Shown: piece by piece, positions 43,141 to 53,352 of the stretch | Layout: each line of letters starts with the position of its first letter | Numbering within the stretch: the stretch's first letter is position 1 | Assembly (NCBI GenBank): GCA_036365515.1 | Contig: CM070876.1 | Location: forward strand, 135,363,394-135,427,393 | Length of the DNA: 64,000 nt | Reading direction: 5' to 3' | DNA from: Torymus aiolomorphi | Lineage: Eukaryota > Arthropoda > Insecta > Hymenoptera > Torymidae | Made by a program: the position numbers and the translations under genes | The notes under the pieces: generated by a model | Database searches by the model: none | What the model saw: only the letters and a program-made list of their open reading frames with translations | What the model was told of the DNA's origin: nothing

Positions 43141-43750
43141 AAAAACAGCAGATAAATAAGAATGGAATCACTTTGTTTATATCAGTTGTAACATTTTGTT
43201 CAAATGCTTTTGGCGGTGCCATTTAATTCGAAACGTTCAAGAGATAAGGGAAAAAATATTTTACCCTTGATGTATATTTTTATACATTTTTTTAGAGTTT
43301 TTTACATTTATATACATTTTTATAACAATATAGTCTAGTGGGAAATATTTTTATGATTTAAAATGTTCACATACATTTATATACACTTAGTTTTGATTAA
43401 AATATCCTAAAACATTTGGATCCAGAGTTTGATACTGTATCCTTTCGACCCATTTAGAAACTTCAATCTATTGTAACCAAAGATCTTTTTACATTTTTTA
43501 AAAAGTATATACAGCTTACAAGTTGCATGAAAATCTATGTAAATATAAAAAAAATTGTCTTTACATTTACTAATTGAATAAATATAAATTCTATATTTAC
43601 TAGATTATTACAATTTCCATTTTTTTTTTTAATTTTTACCATCTATTTTATTTAATTATTTAAATTTTATTCTATCTAATAATTCTAATAATAAATCAAA
43701 TTAATAACAATCAATAAATTGTAACTCAAAACTGAGAGTCTAAACCTCAA
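43141..43750. other. AT-rich, TACATTTATATAC-rich spacer
   Basis: Several copies of TACATTTATATACA-like words lie near 43,285-43,395, the same words that recur at 51,400-52,200. No coding potential. Confidence 0.4.
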
Positions 43751-43779
43751 TCCGTAGGGAAAGTATTGGAGCCACAGGA

Positions 43780-43850
43780 ACTAAGGCGCACTTTCTTATG
43801 CTCATTCTTTTGCTTCGGGTTCAAATCCCGGCAAGGAAAAATTTATTTAT
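43780..43850 (+). ncRNA. tRNA-like B box upstream of the LINE
   Basis: CTTCGGGTTCAAATCCCGGCAAGGA reads like the T-arm and 3' acceptor strand of a tRNA. A matching 5' acceptor strand and a clear A box were not found. It may be a decayed tRNA or the 5' end of a LINE/SINE unit. The motif is 25 bp in total; its core GGGTTCAAATCCC is the strongest part. Confidence 0.25.
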
Positions 43851-43944
43851 ATATTCTGTCAATTCAAAAATTCGTCAAGATGGCGTCGGAAGGCAGGCTG
43901 CCTTCCGGAGAGCCTCCTGATAAAAATCTAGAATTAGTGTATAA

Positions 43945-45419
43945 ATGCCACCCAAAAAGGAAAGTGTCACTTGTAGTTGCATAGTGTGCGAAAACGTGTA
44001 CCATAAAAGTGATTATGAAAAGTGTAAAGACAAAAAATATATAAGTAATCTATTAGTGCTATGTCCAGACCACGTGGAGCTTAATATAACCTTAAAAAAT
44101 CAAGAAACTAAACTCTGTGAAGCAGCTAAAATATTAATTGCGCAAATTAAAAGTGAAAAGGAGGAACAAATAAAACATAAAATATTAAATGAAATATCTA
44201 TTATCTCTGATAGTGTACATAAATCAGTAGATAATGAAAAACTACTAAACGTTACGATGCTAACTGAAAATGCTGAACTGGAAAATCAACATCAAATTGA
44301 AATTCAACTACTAAGACAATTAAATCAAGAACTAATGGAAAAAAACGACATATTGAAGCAATTAATAAAAAAGGATAAAAATGACCAGGAGATGGAAATA
44401 AAGCAACATAACCAAAAAACATATGCAGAAGTAGCAACTAACAAACTAGCAATTAAAAACAAAGAATACCGAAAATAATTGTGAAAAATATTAAAAAGGA
44501 CATTAAAAATCCACGTGACTTTAAGAAAAAGGTATGTGACGTTTTAATAAAAAGAAAAAGATATACAGATGAAACAACTAAAAGTAGTGAACGACAATGA
44601 AATTGAGATTAAAAGTATGAATGAAAAAAGTGCTAAAGTAACAATTGAATTACTCTCAAAAAAACTATCTAACAATTATAAAACATTTATTGAAAAAATT
44701 GAATCCCCGAAGATGAAAATAGTTGGTGTAGACAACTATACTAATATGAATATAGAAGAGCTGGAAGAGGACTTAAATAAAAGAAATTTTATTGGATATC
44801 AAGATAAGTGTAAGATACTAAATATAGACAAAAATAAGATTACAAACAAGACAACCATAATAATTGAAGTTCCAAGAGAGCTATATAAACATATTAGTGA
44901 CAATCAAAATAGAATCTTCATTGGATATCAAAGCTGTAAGGTATGGGATTTAATAAACATAAGCCCTGCTTAAACTGTGGAAGATTTGGACATAACACAT
45001 TGAAATGCAAAAACACTCTATGCTGCTTAAAATGTGCAGGTCCGCATAAGACTGTGCAATGTGATAATAACCCATCCAACATTACATGTGTCAATTGTTT
45101 TTACAGCAACTCGAAATATAACACAAATTTCGAGGTTAAACATATGGTCAATGACACAGAGAAATGTACAATATTTAAGAATAAGCTCAATAGATATATA
45201 GATATGACTGATTATCCGATAAGACCTACTATACCAAGATACTTAGGTAAAGTAGGAAACATCAATCAAGCCACTACGATGACCAGCTCGACTAGCGCAA
45301 CTATGCTGACTTCGCCGTCTAGAGACAACTGGACTAGCGCAACTTTGCTGACCTTGCCGTTTAGAGCCAGCACCGCATCTCTAACACATACGACACCAAG
45401 GAAACAGCAAACTACATAA
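43945..45419 (+). pseudogene. LINE 1 ORF1, frame-shifted
   Basis: The frame from the ATG at 43,945 opens with a cysteine-rich, PHD-like start (TCSCIVCENVYHKSDY), then a long coiled coil to 44,478. After at least three frame changes (about 44,475, 44,560 and 44,940) it continues with an RRM-like or ORF1-core segment (44,569-44,973) and two zinc knuckles (LNCGRFGHNTLKC and CCLKCAGPHKTVQC), then the TDYPIRPTIPRYLGKV motif that is conserved in the other copies. It ends TAATG, overlapping the ORF2 ATG by one base. ORF1 proteins of this type bind LINE RNA. A 34-codon frame from the ATG at 43,880 overlaps the ORF1 start in another frame. Confidence 0.7.
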
Positions 45420-48223
45420 TGGAGCAACACGTCGATCTCATTGAAGAATTGCAAAAAGAAGTAATACAAGAAGAAACGTCATTTCTTGATCTTAAAACTC
45501 TCAATAAAAATATAAATAAAAAAGATAGTTTGATATTACAGGTCAATATTAGAAGTCTAAATCACAATTATACGAAATTGAATATTCTTATTAAGAGCTT
45601 GAAGATCAAACCATATATAATTGTATGTACAGAAACATGGAATTTACCCAATCCTCACTTTTTTGCAATACAGGGATATAAATTGTACTACAATAACGGT
45701 AACTTAAATCAAAATGATGGTGTCGTTGTATATATAAAAGATTGTGTATCAGAAATTACTGAAATAATCGAAATTGGTAGACTCAAAGTATTAAACTCAC
45801 GAATAAGTCTAAATAACAACAGTAATCTTGAAATTTCCGCATTATATCGATGCCATGATTTACCGCGCCTTGAATTTATTTTGAATGTAAAATCATTTAT
45901 CAATAGCAAAAGAAATATAAAAAACCACCTGATTATTGGTGATTTTAATATCGATATTATGAAAGATGATGAATATAGCTTAGAATTATTAGACAATATG
46001 ATGGAAAAGGGTTTCTTCCCGGGTTTTATACATACAACTAGACCAAATGATAGTGGCGGAAGCGGTACATGCATTGACAACATGTATATAAAAGCTACAT
46101 CTATAGACACTAAAACTTTTAAACTCTCGATTCCTTTTACTGATCATTATCCACTTTTCTTGAAACTGAATAAGCCACCAAAATTAAAACAAGAAAATAT
46201 CCAGTATCACTATAATTACTATAAACTTTCAAGTATAGCCATTACAAAAAGTTGGAATGTTATAGAGGCAATGCATGATCCCGATGAAGTTACCGCATTC
46301 TTGATAACTGAAATACAAAACTGTTTAGAAAAGTCTAAAGAAGCACATAAAACAAAAAATAACAAGAGATATCCAAGGAAGGATTGGATATCTAAAGCAA
46401 TAATGATCTCGTGTGAAAAGAAAGAACAACTATATATTAAAATGCGCAATGAACCAAATAATAATCTAATAAAATTAGAATATAAAAATTACACAAAGAG
46501 GCTAGACAAAGTTATTAAAGAGGCAAAAATAAAACATGAAAGAAATTTAATTAAGAACAATATCAATAATACCAAGCAACTTTGGAAATACATAAACAAA
46601 AAAATGGGAACCAACTTGAAAAAGAATAACACAATAAATAAGATCATTTTAAATAACAATTGCACAATAGAGGATCAGACACAAATTGCCAATGATATGA
46701 ATTCGTACTTTTGTAGAATTGGAAAAGATCTAACTAACACCATTGTAAAACCCCAGGGTAAGCATTTACAATTACCAGCAATGAACATGAATACAATTTA
46801 CATTAAACCGACTAATAACGAGGAAATCCTTCAAATAATTGATAATATGAAAATAAAAAATGGTGGGGTAGATAATATTACTACCAAAACACTAAAAATA
46901 CTATCATATCAAATTGTTAATGCACTAACACATATCTTTAATCTTTGTATTGAAAAATCAACATGGCCTCAAGCGCTTAAAACAGCTGAGGTAGTTCCTA
47001 TTTTTAAATCGGGTAGTAAAATGGATACATCAAACTATAGGCCGATATCTCTAATTTCTAACGTAGCAAAGATATTTGAAAAAATTGTATATGTTCGTTT
47101 ACAATCATTTTTGGACAATAATAATTTGTTAGCGCAGAATCAATTTGGATTTATAAAAACGAAAGGTACCAAAGATGCTCTTAGTTACTTAATGAACATA
47201 ATCTATAAGAAATTAGACAAAAGTAAACCAATAGCTATTGCATTTTTAGATCTAGCAAAAGCTTTTGATACTGTCAACCATGCTATTCTTTTAGACAAAT
47301 TATATAATTATGGAATAAGAGGTAAAGCGCATGCACTTATATCTAACTATCTTAGTAACAGAAAACAAAAAGTAAGAATAGGAACAACTGAAAGCTATTA
47401 TGAAACGATAACTACAGGTGTGCCGCAAGGTACTATACTAGGGCCACTCTTATTCATAATTTACGTAAACGATTTACTAACAAACAGAACAGATAGTACC
47501 ATCTCATATGCGGATGATACAGCTATTATTTCAACAGATGATAACTGGGAGAAAGTTGAAAATAAAATGAACAAGTACTTAGAAGATATAAATATCTGGC
47601 TAGCACTTAACAAACTATCACTAAATATAAAGAAAACTGTGTACATACCTTTTGGTAACTATTGTGATAGTGTTCCCGAAGATATGAACATATGCATACA
47701 GGGTACTAAATTGAGCAGGGTTGAATACTGTAAATATCTAGGTATAATTATTGATTATAGGCTAAAGTGGGATAAACATATTGAATATATAATAAAAAAA
47801 ACTAAATATATAATATATATACTGTACAAGTTATCAACATATATGCAATCTGACACACTTAAGATAATATATTATGCATTTTTTCATAGTGTCATTAGCT
47901 ATGGAAATATTGCATGGGGTGGTGCATATAAAAACAACTTAAAATTACTACAAAACATCCAAAATAGGATTTTAAAAATTATAAACAAAAATATTTTCAA
48001 TCGAGACAACCCCTTGAATCTAAAACAAATTTTTGCTTACGAATGTGTAACGTATCATTATAATGAACTTAGAAATTTATACTTAACATCGACTAGCAAA
48101 ACTAGAAATAAACTTATAATACCACCAAAGTGTTCGAAAACTGTTAGTGATAAAGATAACTATGTCAGAGCGATACAAGATTTAATTGTCTTCCGAAATC
48201 TAATCCAAATCTTAAAGTTCTAG
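45419..48223 (+). CDS. LINE 1 ORF2: apurinic-type endonuclease and reverse transcriptase
   Basis: 934 codons, no breaks. ATG at 45,419 shares a base with the ORF1 stop (TAATG). The endonuclease spans about residues 35-250: LQVNIRSLNHN, CTETWN with the metal-binding Glu, GDFNIDIM near residue 174, and the TDHYPLF His box near 241. Reverse transcriptase is at about residues 500-770: RPISLISNVAKIFEK, FLDLAKAFDTVNHA near 610, GVPQGTILGPLLF, catalytic YADDT near 697, then the thumb region with WLALNKLSLN. No C-terminal RNase H is seen. It nicks target DNA and primes reverse transcription there. All catalytic residues are visible, so this copy could still be active if ORF1 is supplied elsewhere. 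Confidence 0.92.
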   Translation: MEQHVDLIEELQKEVIQEETSFLDLKTLNKNINKKDSLILQVNIRSLNHNYTKLNILIKSLKIKPYIIVCTETWNLPNPHFFAIQGYKLYYNNGNLNQNDGVVVYIKDCVSEITEIIEIGRLKVLNSRISLNNNSNLEISALYRCHDLPRLEFILNVKSFINSKRNIKNHLIIGDFNIDIMKDDEYSLELLDNMMEKGFFPGFIHTTRPNDSGGSGTCIDNMYIKATSIDTKTFKLSIPFTDHYPLFLKLNKPPKLKQENIQYHYNYYKLSSIAITKSWNVIEAMHDPDEVTAFLITEIQNCLEKSKEAHKTKNNKRYPRKDWISKAIMISCEKKEQLYIKMRNEPNNNLIKLEYKNYTKRLDKVIKEAKIKHERNLIKNNINNTKQLWKYINKKMGTNLKKNNTINKIILNNNCTIEDQTQIANDMNSYFCRIGKDLTNTIVKPQGKHLQLPAMNMNTIYIKPTNNEEILQIIDNMKIKNGGVDNITTKTLKILSYQIVNALTHIFNLCIEKSTWPQALKTAEVVPIFKSGSKMDTSNYRPISLISNVAKIFEKIVYVRLQSFLDNNNLLAQNQFGFIKTKGTKDALSYLMNIIYKKLDKSKPIAIAFLDLAKAFDTVNHAILLDKLYNYGIRGKAHALISNYLSNRKQKVRIGTTESYYETITTGVPQGTILGPLLFIIYVNDLLTNRTDSTISYADDTAIISTDDNWEKVENKMNKYLEDINIWLALNKLSLNIKKTVYIPFGNYCDSVPEDMNICIQGTKLSRVEYCKYLGIIIDYRLKWDKHIEYIIKKTKYIIYILYKLSTYMQSDTLKIIYYAFFHSVISYGNIAWGGAYKNNLKLLQNIQNRILKIINKNIFNRDNPLNLKQIFAYECVTYHYNELRNLYLTSTSKTRNKLIIPPKCSKTVSDKDNYVRAIQDLIVFRNLIQILKF

Positions 48224-48335
48224 ATATCGCAAAAAATTATAATAAGAAAAAGCTAAAAATTTGGATTGGTGCTAATATATTCTAGAATTAAAAAAAAAAA
48301 TAAATAAATAAATTAAATAAATAAATAAATAAAAA

Positions 48336-48571
48336 TTTAACCTTCCAGTATGGGTGAGATAATCAATGTGGACAAAATATATTATTTATAGTGGAATCTT
48401 TGATTCCATGCCTAGTTTATAAGTTACTTAAGTTTTTTTAGTTTTAAGTACACCGGACCTATGTACAGGTAGCTATGTCTACCTCTATAGGATGTTTGCT
48501 GCTTCAGACATGTAACTATGTCCTGAAGTAAGCAATAACATGTAATACAACATGTACTACTCTGGTTTAAA
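48336..48571. other. spacer between two tail-to-tail LINEs
   Basis: About 235 bp with no gene. It has a few inverted words (CTATGTACAGGTAGCTATGT; GACATGTAACTATGTC). Both LINE tails, rich in ATTT/AAAT, face it. Confidence 0.5.
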
Positions 48572-51086
48572 TTTTTTTTTTTTATTTATTTATTTAACCA
48601 GAAAAGTTACAATGCAGTTTACAAAGTAAAATCTATTAGAGGTAAACATTGTTACCTGTACAATAGTCTGGTTGCATACAACTAATACTATATCTATAAC
48701 TTAAAACTAACAGATTACTCATTCGAGTAACATAAACATTTTCAAAAACTTTATTTCATTTAACAATTTATATATTCTATAAATAAAATCCGCCAAAACG
48801 TAATATTATAATCTTCATTTTTCCAAAAGTAAACAGTGAAAATGATATGAAGTTGTGCGTAATGTTACAATTAAATGTTATTATCGAAAGAGCTTTTGTT
48901 TTAATTTGTACTTAATTGTACTCTTCTTATAATTTAAAATTTTGAGATCATTAGGCAATTCGTTAAATACCCTCATAGCTTCTACCAGACTATCTTTATC
49001 ACTAATAGCTTTGGTCATTTCAGGTAGTTGTAGTGATTTTTTTCTAGTATTGCGTTTTATTGTAAGAAAAGCATCTTTTAGATTATTATAATGATAGCAT
49101 AAGGATTCTAGAGTGAACATTTGTTCTATTTTTAGCGGAGTGTTGTGCACCTGGAATTTATTTTTGGCAATGATTTTGAGCAATTTATTTTGGATTTGTT
49201 GTATTATTTTAATTTCTGTTCTACAAGCACCCCCCCAAGCAATGATGCCATAGTTTATAACATTATGAAAGAAGGAGTAATAAATAATCATCAATGTGTT
49301 TGTATCCATAATTTTTCTTAACTTTGCGAGTATAAATATTAAATATTTTGTTCTGTTAATTAAATATTTAATGTGACTATCCCATTTCATATTAAAGTCG
49401 AAAATTAATCCCAAGTACTTGTAACATTCTGTTATAGTTATTTGCTGATTTTGTATATTTATATTTACATTAATTGGGACACTATCACGATAGTTACCGA
49501 AAGTTATAAACTTAGTTTTTTGTATATTTAGGGATAGCTTATTTAAAGCAAGCCATTCCGCCGCTTGATCTAGTAGTTTGTTTATTCTATCCTGCGCCAT
49601 TGACCACGTGTCTTCACTAGAAATGATGACAGTGTCATCAGCGTAGGACAGAATAGACCCTTCCGGCATATCTCTCAATAGATCGTTTACATATAATATA
49701 AAAAGTATCGGTCCTAATATTGTTCCCTGTGGCACCCCACAAGATACATATTTGTATTCACTTATTTGGTTTTGTATTCGAACTTTTTGTTGTCTATCGG
49801 AGAGATAGCTTTTGAACAAAAGTAAGACCTTTCCTCTTATTCCATAACGTTCTAATTTGCTAAGTAATATATCATGGTTAACAGTATCGAACGCTTTTGC
49901 CAGATCTAAAAAAGTAGCAATAATACGTTTGCTTTTATCTAGATTTTGATAGATTTTATGTGTTATGTAGTTAAGTGCATCCGCCGTACCTTTGTTTTTA
50001 ACAAAGCCATATTGGTGTTCAGAAAGTATTTGATGTTTTTCCAAAAAAGTATAAAGTCTGTTATAAAGTATTTTTTCAAAAATTTTGGCAATATTGGATA
50101 TTAGAGATATTGGTCTGTAGTTAGAAATGCATGATTTGCTTCCAGCTTTGTGGATAGGGACAACTTCGGCACTTTTGAGATTATCTGGCCAGATAGACTT
50201 TTCAATACTCAAGTTGTATATATGTTCTAAAGGAATAATTATGTAGTTTGCTAACGTCTTTAAAATTTTTGTATTTATATTATCTACACCTCCAGCTTTG
50301 TTTTTCATGTTACGTATAATTGTATTTATTTCAAGTGCATCAGCGGGTTCTAAAAACATTGATTTGTTATTTGGTTTAGGCATATTCAATCTTTTATTTG
50401 TAGGTTGTATAATTTTTTTACTTACTTCAGATCCTACTTCACAAAAATACTTATTCATAACATTAGCAATTTCCCTTTGATCTTCTATTTTTTATTGTCT
50501 TGATCGTAAATATTAGTTATATTATTTGATTGCACTTTGTTTTTTCCTAATTTCTTATTTATTAAGTTCCACAGTTGTCTAGGATTGTTGTCACATTTTT
50601 TAAACGTTTCGAAGTCAAATTTGTGTTTGGCATCTTTAATAATCTTATCTAATATTTTACAATAGTCCCTGTATTCTTTTTTTGCGGATTCACTAGTTGG
50701 GTTTCTTTTAAAAATATTATATAAAGTTTCTTTAGTTTTACATGATATTATAATTGCGTTTGTGATCCATATCTTTCTAGGAATCATATTTTTCTGTTTA
50801 TTTTGTTTTTGTGAAAAAGTTGCCTTCTCAACACATCCATTCACTAGTTCAACTAATAACTCTGAGGCAGAGTTAGGATTTTGTATAGTCAAAATCGAAT
50901 TCCAGTCTATGCTTCTAGCTACGTTAATTAGTTTTTTATAATTTATGGTTTTATTGTTCTGCTTTCTTGAGTCGCTATGTATTATATGATCGAAAGTTAA
51001 AAACAAAGGGTAGTGATCAGTAAATGGAGTAGTTATTTTGTAGGCTTTTGTTGTTAGATTTTTACTTTTTAGATACATATTAGATA
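48572..51086 (-). mobile_element. CR1/Jockey-group LINE, 5' truncated (LINE 2)
   Basis: Same family group as LINE 1 and similar throughout the RT, but not a recent duplicate. On the minus strand it begins within ORF2 near 51,086 and ends in the (TTTATTTA) tail at 48,572-48,596. The 5' half of the endonuclease is missing. Confidence 0.8.
48881..51085 (-). pseudogene. LINE 2 ORF2, truncated and frame-shifted
   Basis: From about 51,085 the frame starts inside the endonuclease (TPFTDHYPLFLTF His box), passes the linker and stops at 50,485. A change of frame in an A run (about 50,486-50,490) leads to the second open part (ATG at 50,458 and upstream), which carries the full RT: RPISLISNIAKIFEK, FLDLAKAFDTVNHDI, GVPQGTILGPILF and catalytic YADDT near residue 273, then the conserved C-terminal end. 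The N-terminal 60 residues of the open frame at 51,237 lie outside the LINE. It cannot make a complete ORF2 protein as read. Confidence 0.8.
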
Positions 51087-52212
51087 CATAAATAAATAAA
51101 TAAAATAAATCTGTTTTCAAATAAAATATGAGACTGAAGTTAGCAGGCAGTAGCAGGTCACAGCAGTGATCTTCAACCATACTTATGCACTCAAATCTAA
51201 GCAAGTTAAATTTCTGAAAATGTGTTTGTGCATTCAATAACGCAGCAAGAGTGATGTAAAAAAGTTACAAATATATGCAGACTTATTCAATTAGTAATGA
51301 ATTTTCCAAAAGTGAACAGGCTTATTTATTACCCTAGTGAAAATGCCGTAAAGGTTTGGAATGGTATGGCACCAAAATCTGGAAAGGTTCCCTAGTGGAA
51401 ATCGAAAATGTATATAAATGTAAAAAAGTGTAGATTTCAGTAATAAAATGTATATAAATGTAAATAAGTGTACGTAAAGGTTGTAATTCGAACATCAATT
51501 TTCATTTATTTACACTTATTTACATTTATGTCTATCTTACAGAAACTTATATTTATTTACAAAAATATATATTTTATTTTGATATCATAAATGATGGAAT
51601 TTAATAAAGGCCGTTGTTATATGTACGACAGATTTCCTAACCTCAAAAAATGTACAACATGTACTAATAGATGAAAGGATACTTGAAAATTTTTAAAATT
51701 ACATAAATTTTGGCAGTTAGGTATTGGTAATTGACTAAAGAAATAATATTCCTTCTTGTGTGGAAACTATTTTCTTGTGAAAAGTATACGATAGTAAAGT
51801 ACAAACTTTACGATGGATGTGTTAAAAACGTTATTTGTACGACAGATTTCCAAACCTCAAACGATATACATATTAAAACATGAAAGGACACTTGGAAATT
51901 TTGACAATTTTTGATAATTGACTAAAGAAATAATATTCTTTCTTGTGTGGAAACTATTTTTTTGCCTGTTATATCAAAATTCTCGTTACTGAAACGATGA
52001 GTATTTTTGTCGCGGTAGACAAATCTGTCGTACATTTAGTAACGCCATTTAATAAATATATATACATTTTTTTATATTTATATACACTTGTGTAAAACTT
52101 GTAAATTATAAGTCTTATATAGCACAATTTAAGAAAATGTAAATAAAAGATACATGTATGTAAAAGTATATAAATGTAAAAAATTTCTAAAAAATTTCAG
52201 ATATATATATAT
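51087..52212. repeat. AT-rich flank with a ~213-bp direct repeat and TACATTTATATAC words
   Basis: TGTACGACAGATTTCC starts a unit at about 51,621 that recurs at about 51,835, continuing with AACCTCAAA, ATGAAAGGA-ACTTG-AAATTTT and GACTAAAGAAATAATATTC. The pair is diverged by indels. Around it, AAATGTATATAAATGTAAA and its inverse occur many times (51,400-51,540 and 52,050-52,195), suggesting an older foldback element. No gene seen. Confidence 0.55.
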
Positions 52213-53217
52213 GGGTCGTTCCTGTACTTTTTTTAAAAAGTGTGCGCGGGGGGGTCGTCGATTTTTTTTATGAAAGTACATATAAAAAAAATAGCTTGTG
52301 CAAAATTTCAGCCCCTTATCTCATTCCTAATTCCTGCTGGAATTTTTTTAAACCCTGATTTTGACCTGTTTTTAGCCAGTTTTCAAAAAATTCTAAAAGG
52401 CTGAAATTTTAACAAAATGAGGTCGGTGAAGTCTCATTTTTTTTGTCTTTCTTCAGATTTTAAGAAAAAAAAATACACTGATATGAAATGATGATTTAGG
52501 TTTTATTGGCGATCTGTGATATGGCCATTGCATTTCATCATTCTTAGATCATCTTTAAACCTCTATATCTCGTAACTGGTTCCACATTTTTGAGCTCACT
52601 AGGTCTCATTTTTTTTGTCTCAACGAGACCTTTAATTTCTTTTTCTGAGGACCTAAATTGATTGAATAGACTTCAAGATACAGCCTTTTGAAGTTGACGT
52701 TTTTATCAAAAATCGCGAAAATCAACCGTGTTCATGGTCACAGTGTCAACCGAATTTTAATTAAAAATCATTAACAAAAGTATTTTTCATTAGAATATGA
52801 TGTTATCTAACTATAATCTTTTCCTATCATAAGAAGAAGTCAAAAAATAATTTTTTGTCGAGCATTATAATATCTAATTTTTCGATACCTAAAATAATCA
52901 AAAATGGCTCTCTACTGACATGAATTCTACCATCTTATAATTATTTTTGACACGTATACGTAACATAGATACAAAGGTGGTTCCTAGACCTTTAAAATCC
53001 GTAGTCGCTGATTTTTCTAGGACCACTAGAGCCAAAGTTATAGCCGTTTTTATAAAAAAATATTTTTCAAGTGGTAAAATTAGAGCTTGTGAAATATAGG
53101 AAAGGTTTTATTTACAAGATCAATCATAAGTTTGGCATAATTGTCCTAAAAAAAGTGCTGAGGCTGCATATTTTGAAGATCTTAGGCCGTGTCTACACTA
53201 TGCGAGAAGCACGTGCG
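52213..53217. repeat. left terminal inverted repeat of the 7.7-kb transposon
   Basis: About 1 kb, AT-rich, inverse of 58,877-59,893 almost throughout. Inner end near CTATGCGAGAAGCACGTGCG. The frames inside it are non-coding mirror images. Confidence 0.85.
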
Positions 53218-53352
53218 ATGCGAGCAAGCCATGCGCGCATGCGACGGGAGCAAGCGATAGTAATGACTTTAGGTTGATTAAATTACCTATGCAGACTTTA
53301 TAGATAATTAAAGTTGAAAATAAGAATTTAAGTAAAATTTTTTTTGTAATAT

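Larger units (their letters stand above)
43861..48335 (+). mobile_element. CR1/Jockey-group LINE with intact ORF2 (LINE 1)
   Basis: A non-LTR retrotransposon with a degraded ORF1 (zinc knuckles), an intact ORF2 (endonuclease plus RT) and a 3' end made of (AAAT)/(AATAAAT) repeats at 48,290-48,335. The 5' end is approximate; it starts at or before the ATG at 43,880. RT sequence (FLDLAKAFDTVNHA, YADDT, WLALNKLSLN) suggests the CR1/L2/Daphne side of the Jockey superfamily. The exact clade needs a tree. The element may lie within eIF6 intron 1. Confidence 0.85.

Noticed and set aside
42930..43142. 70-codon plus frame as a host gene next to eIF6
   Set aside because: It aligns with the 5' end of the LINE at 43.86 kb, so it is a transposon fragment and not an eIF6 exon.
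53071..53277. 68-codon frame with a MREARAMRASHARMRREQ-type tail
   Set aside because: Lies in the left TIR and a MITE-like end; the repetitive composition explains it.
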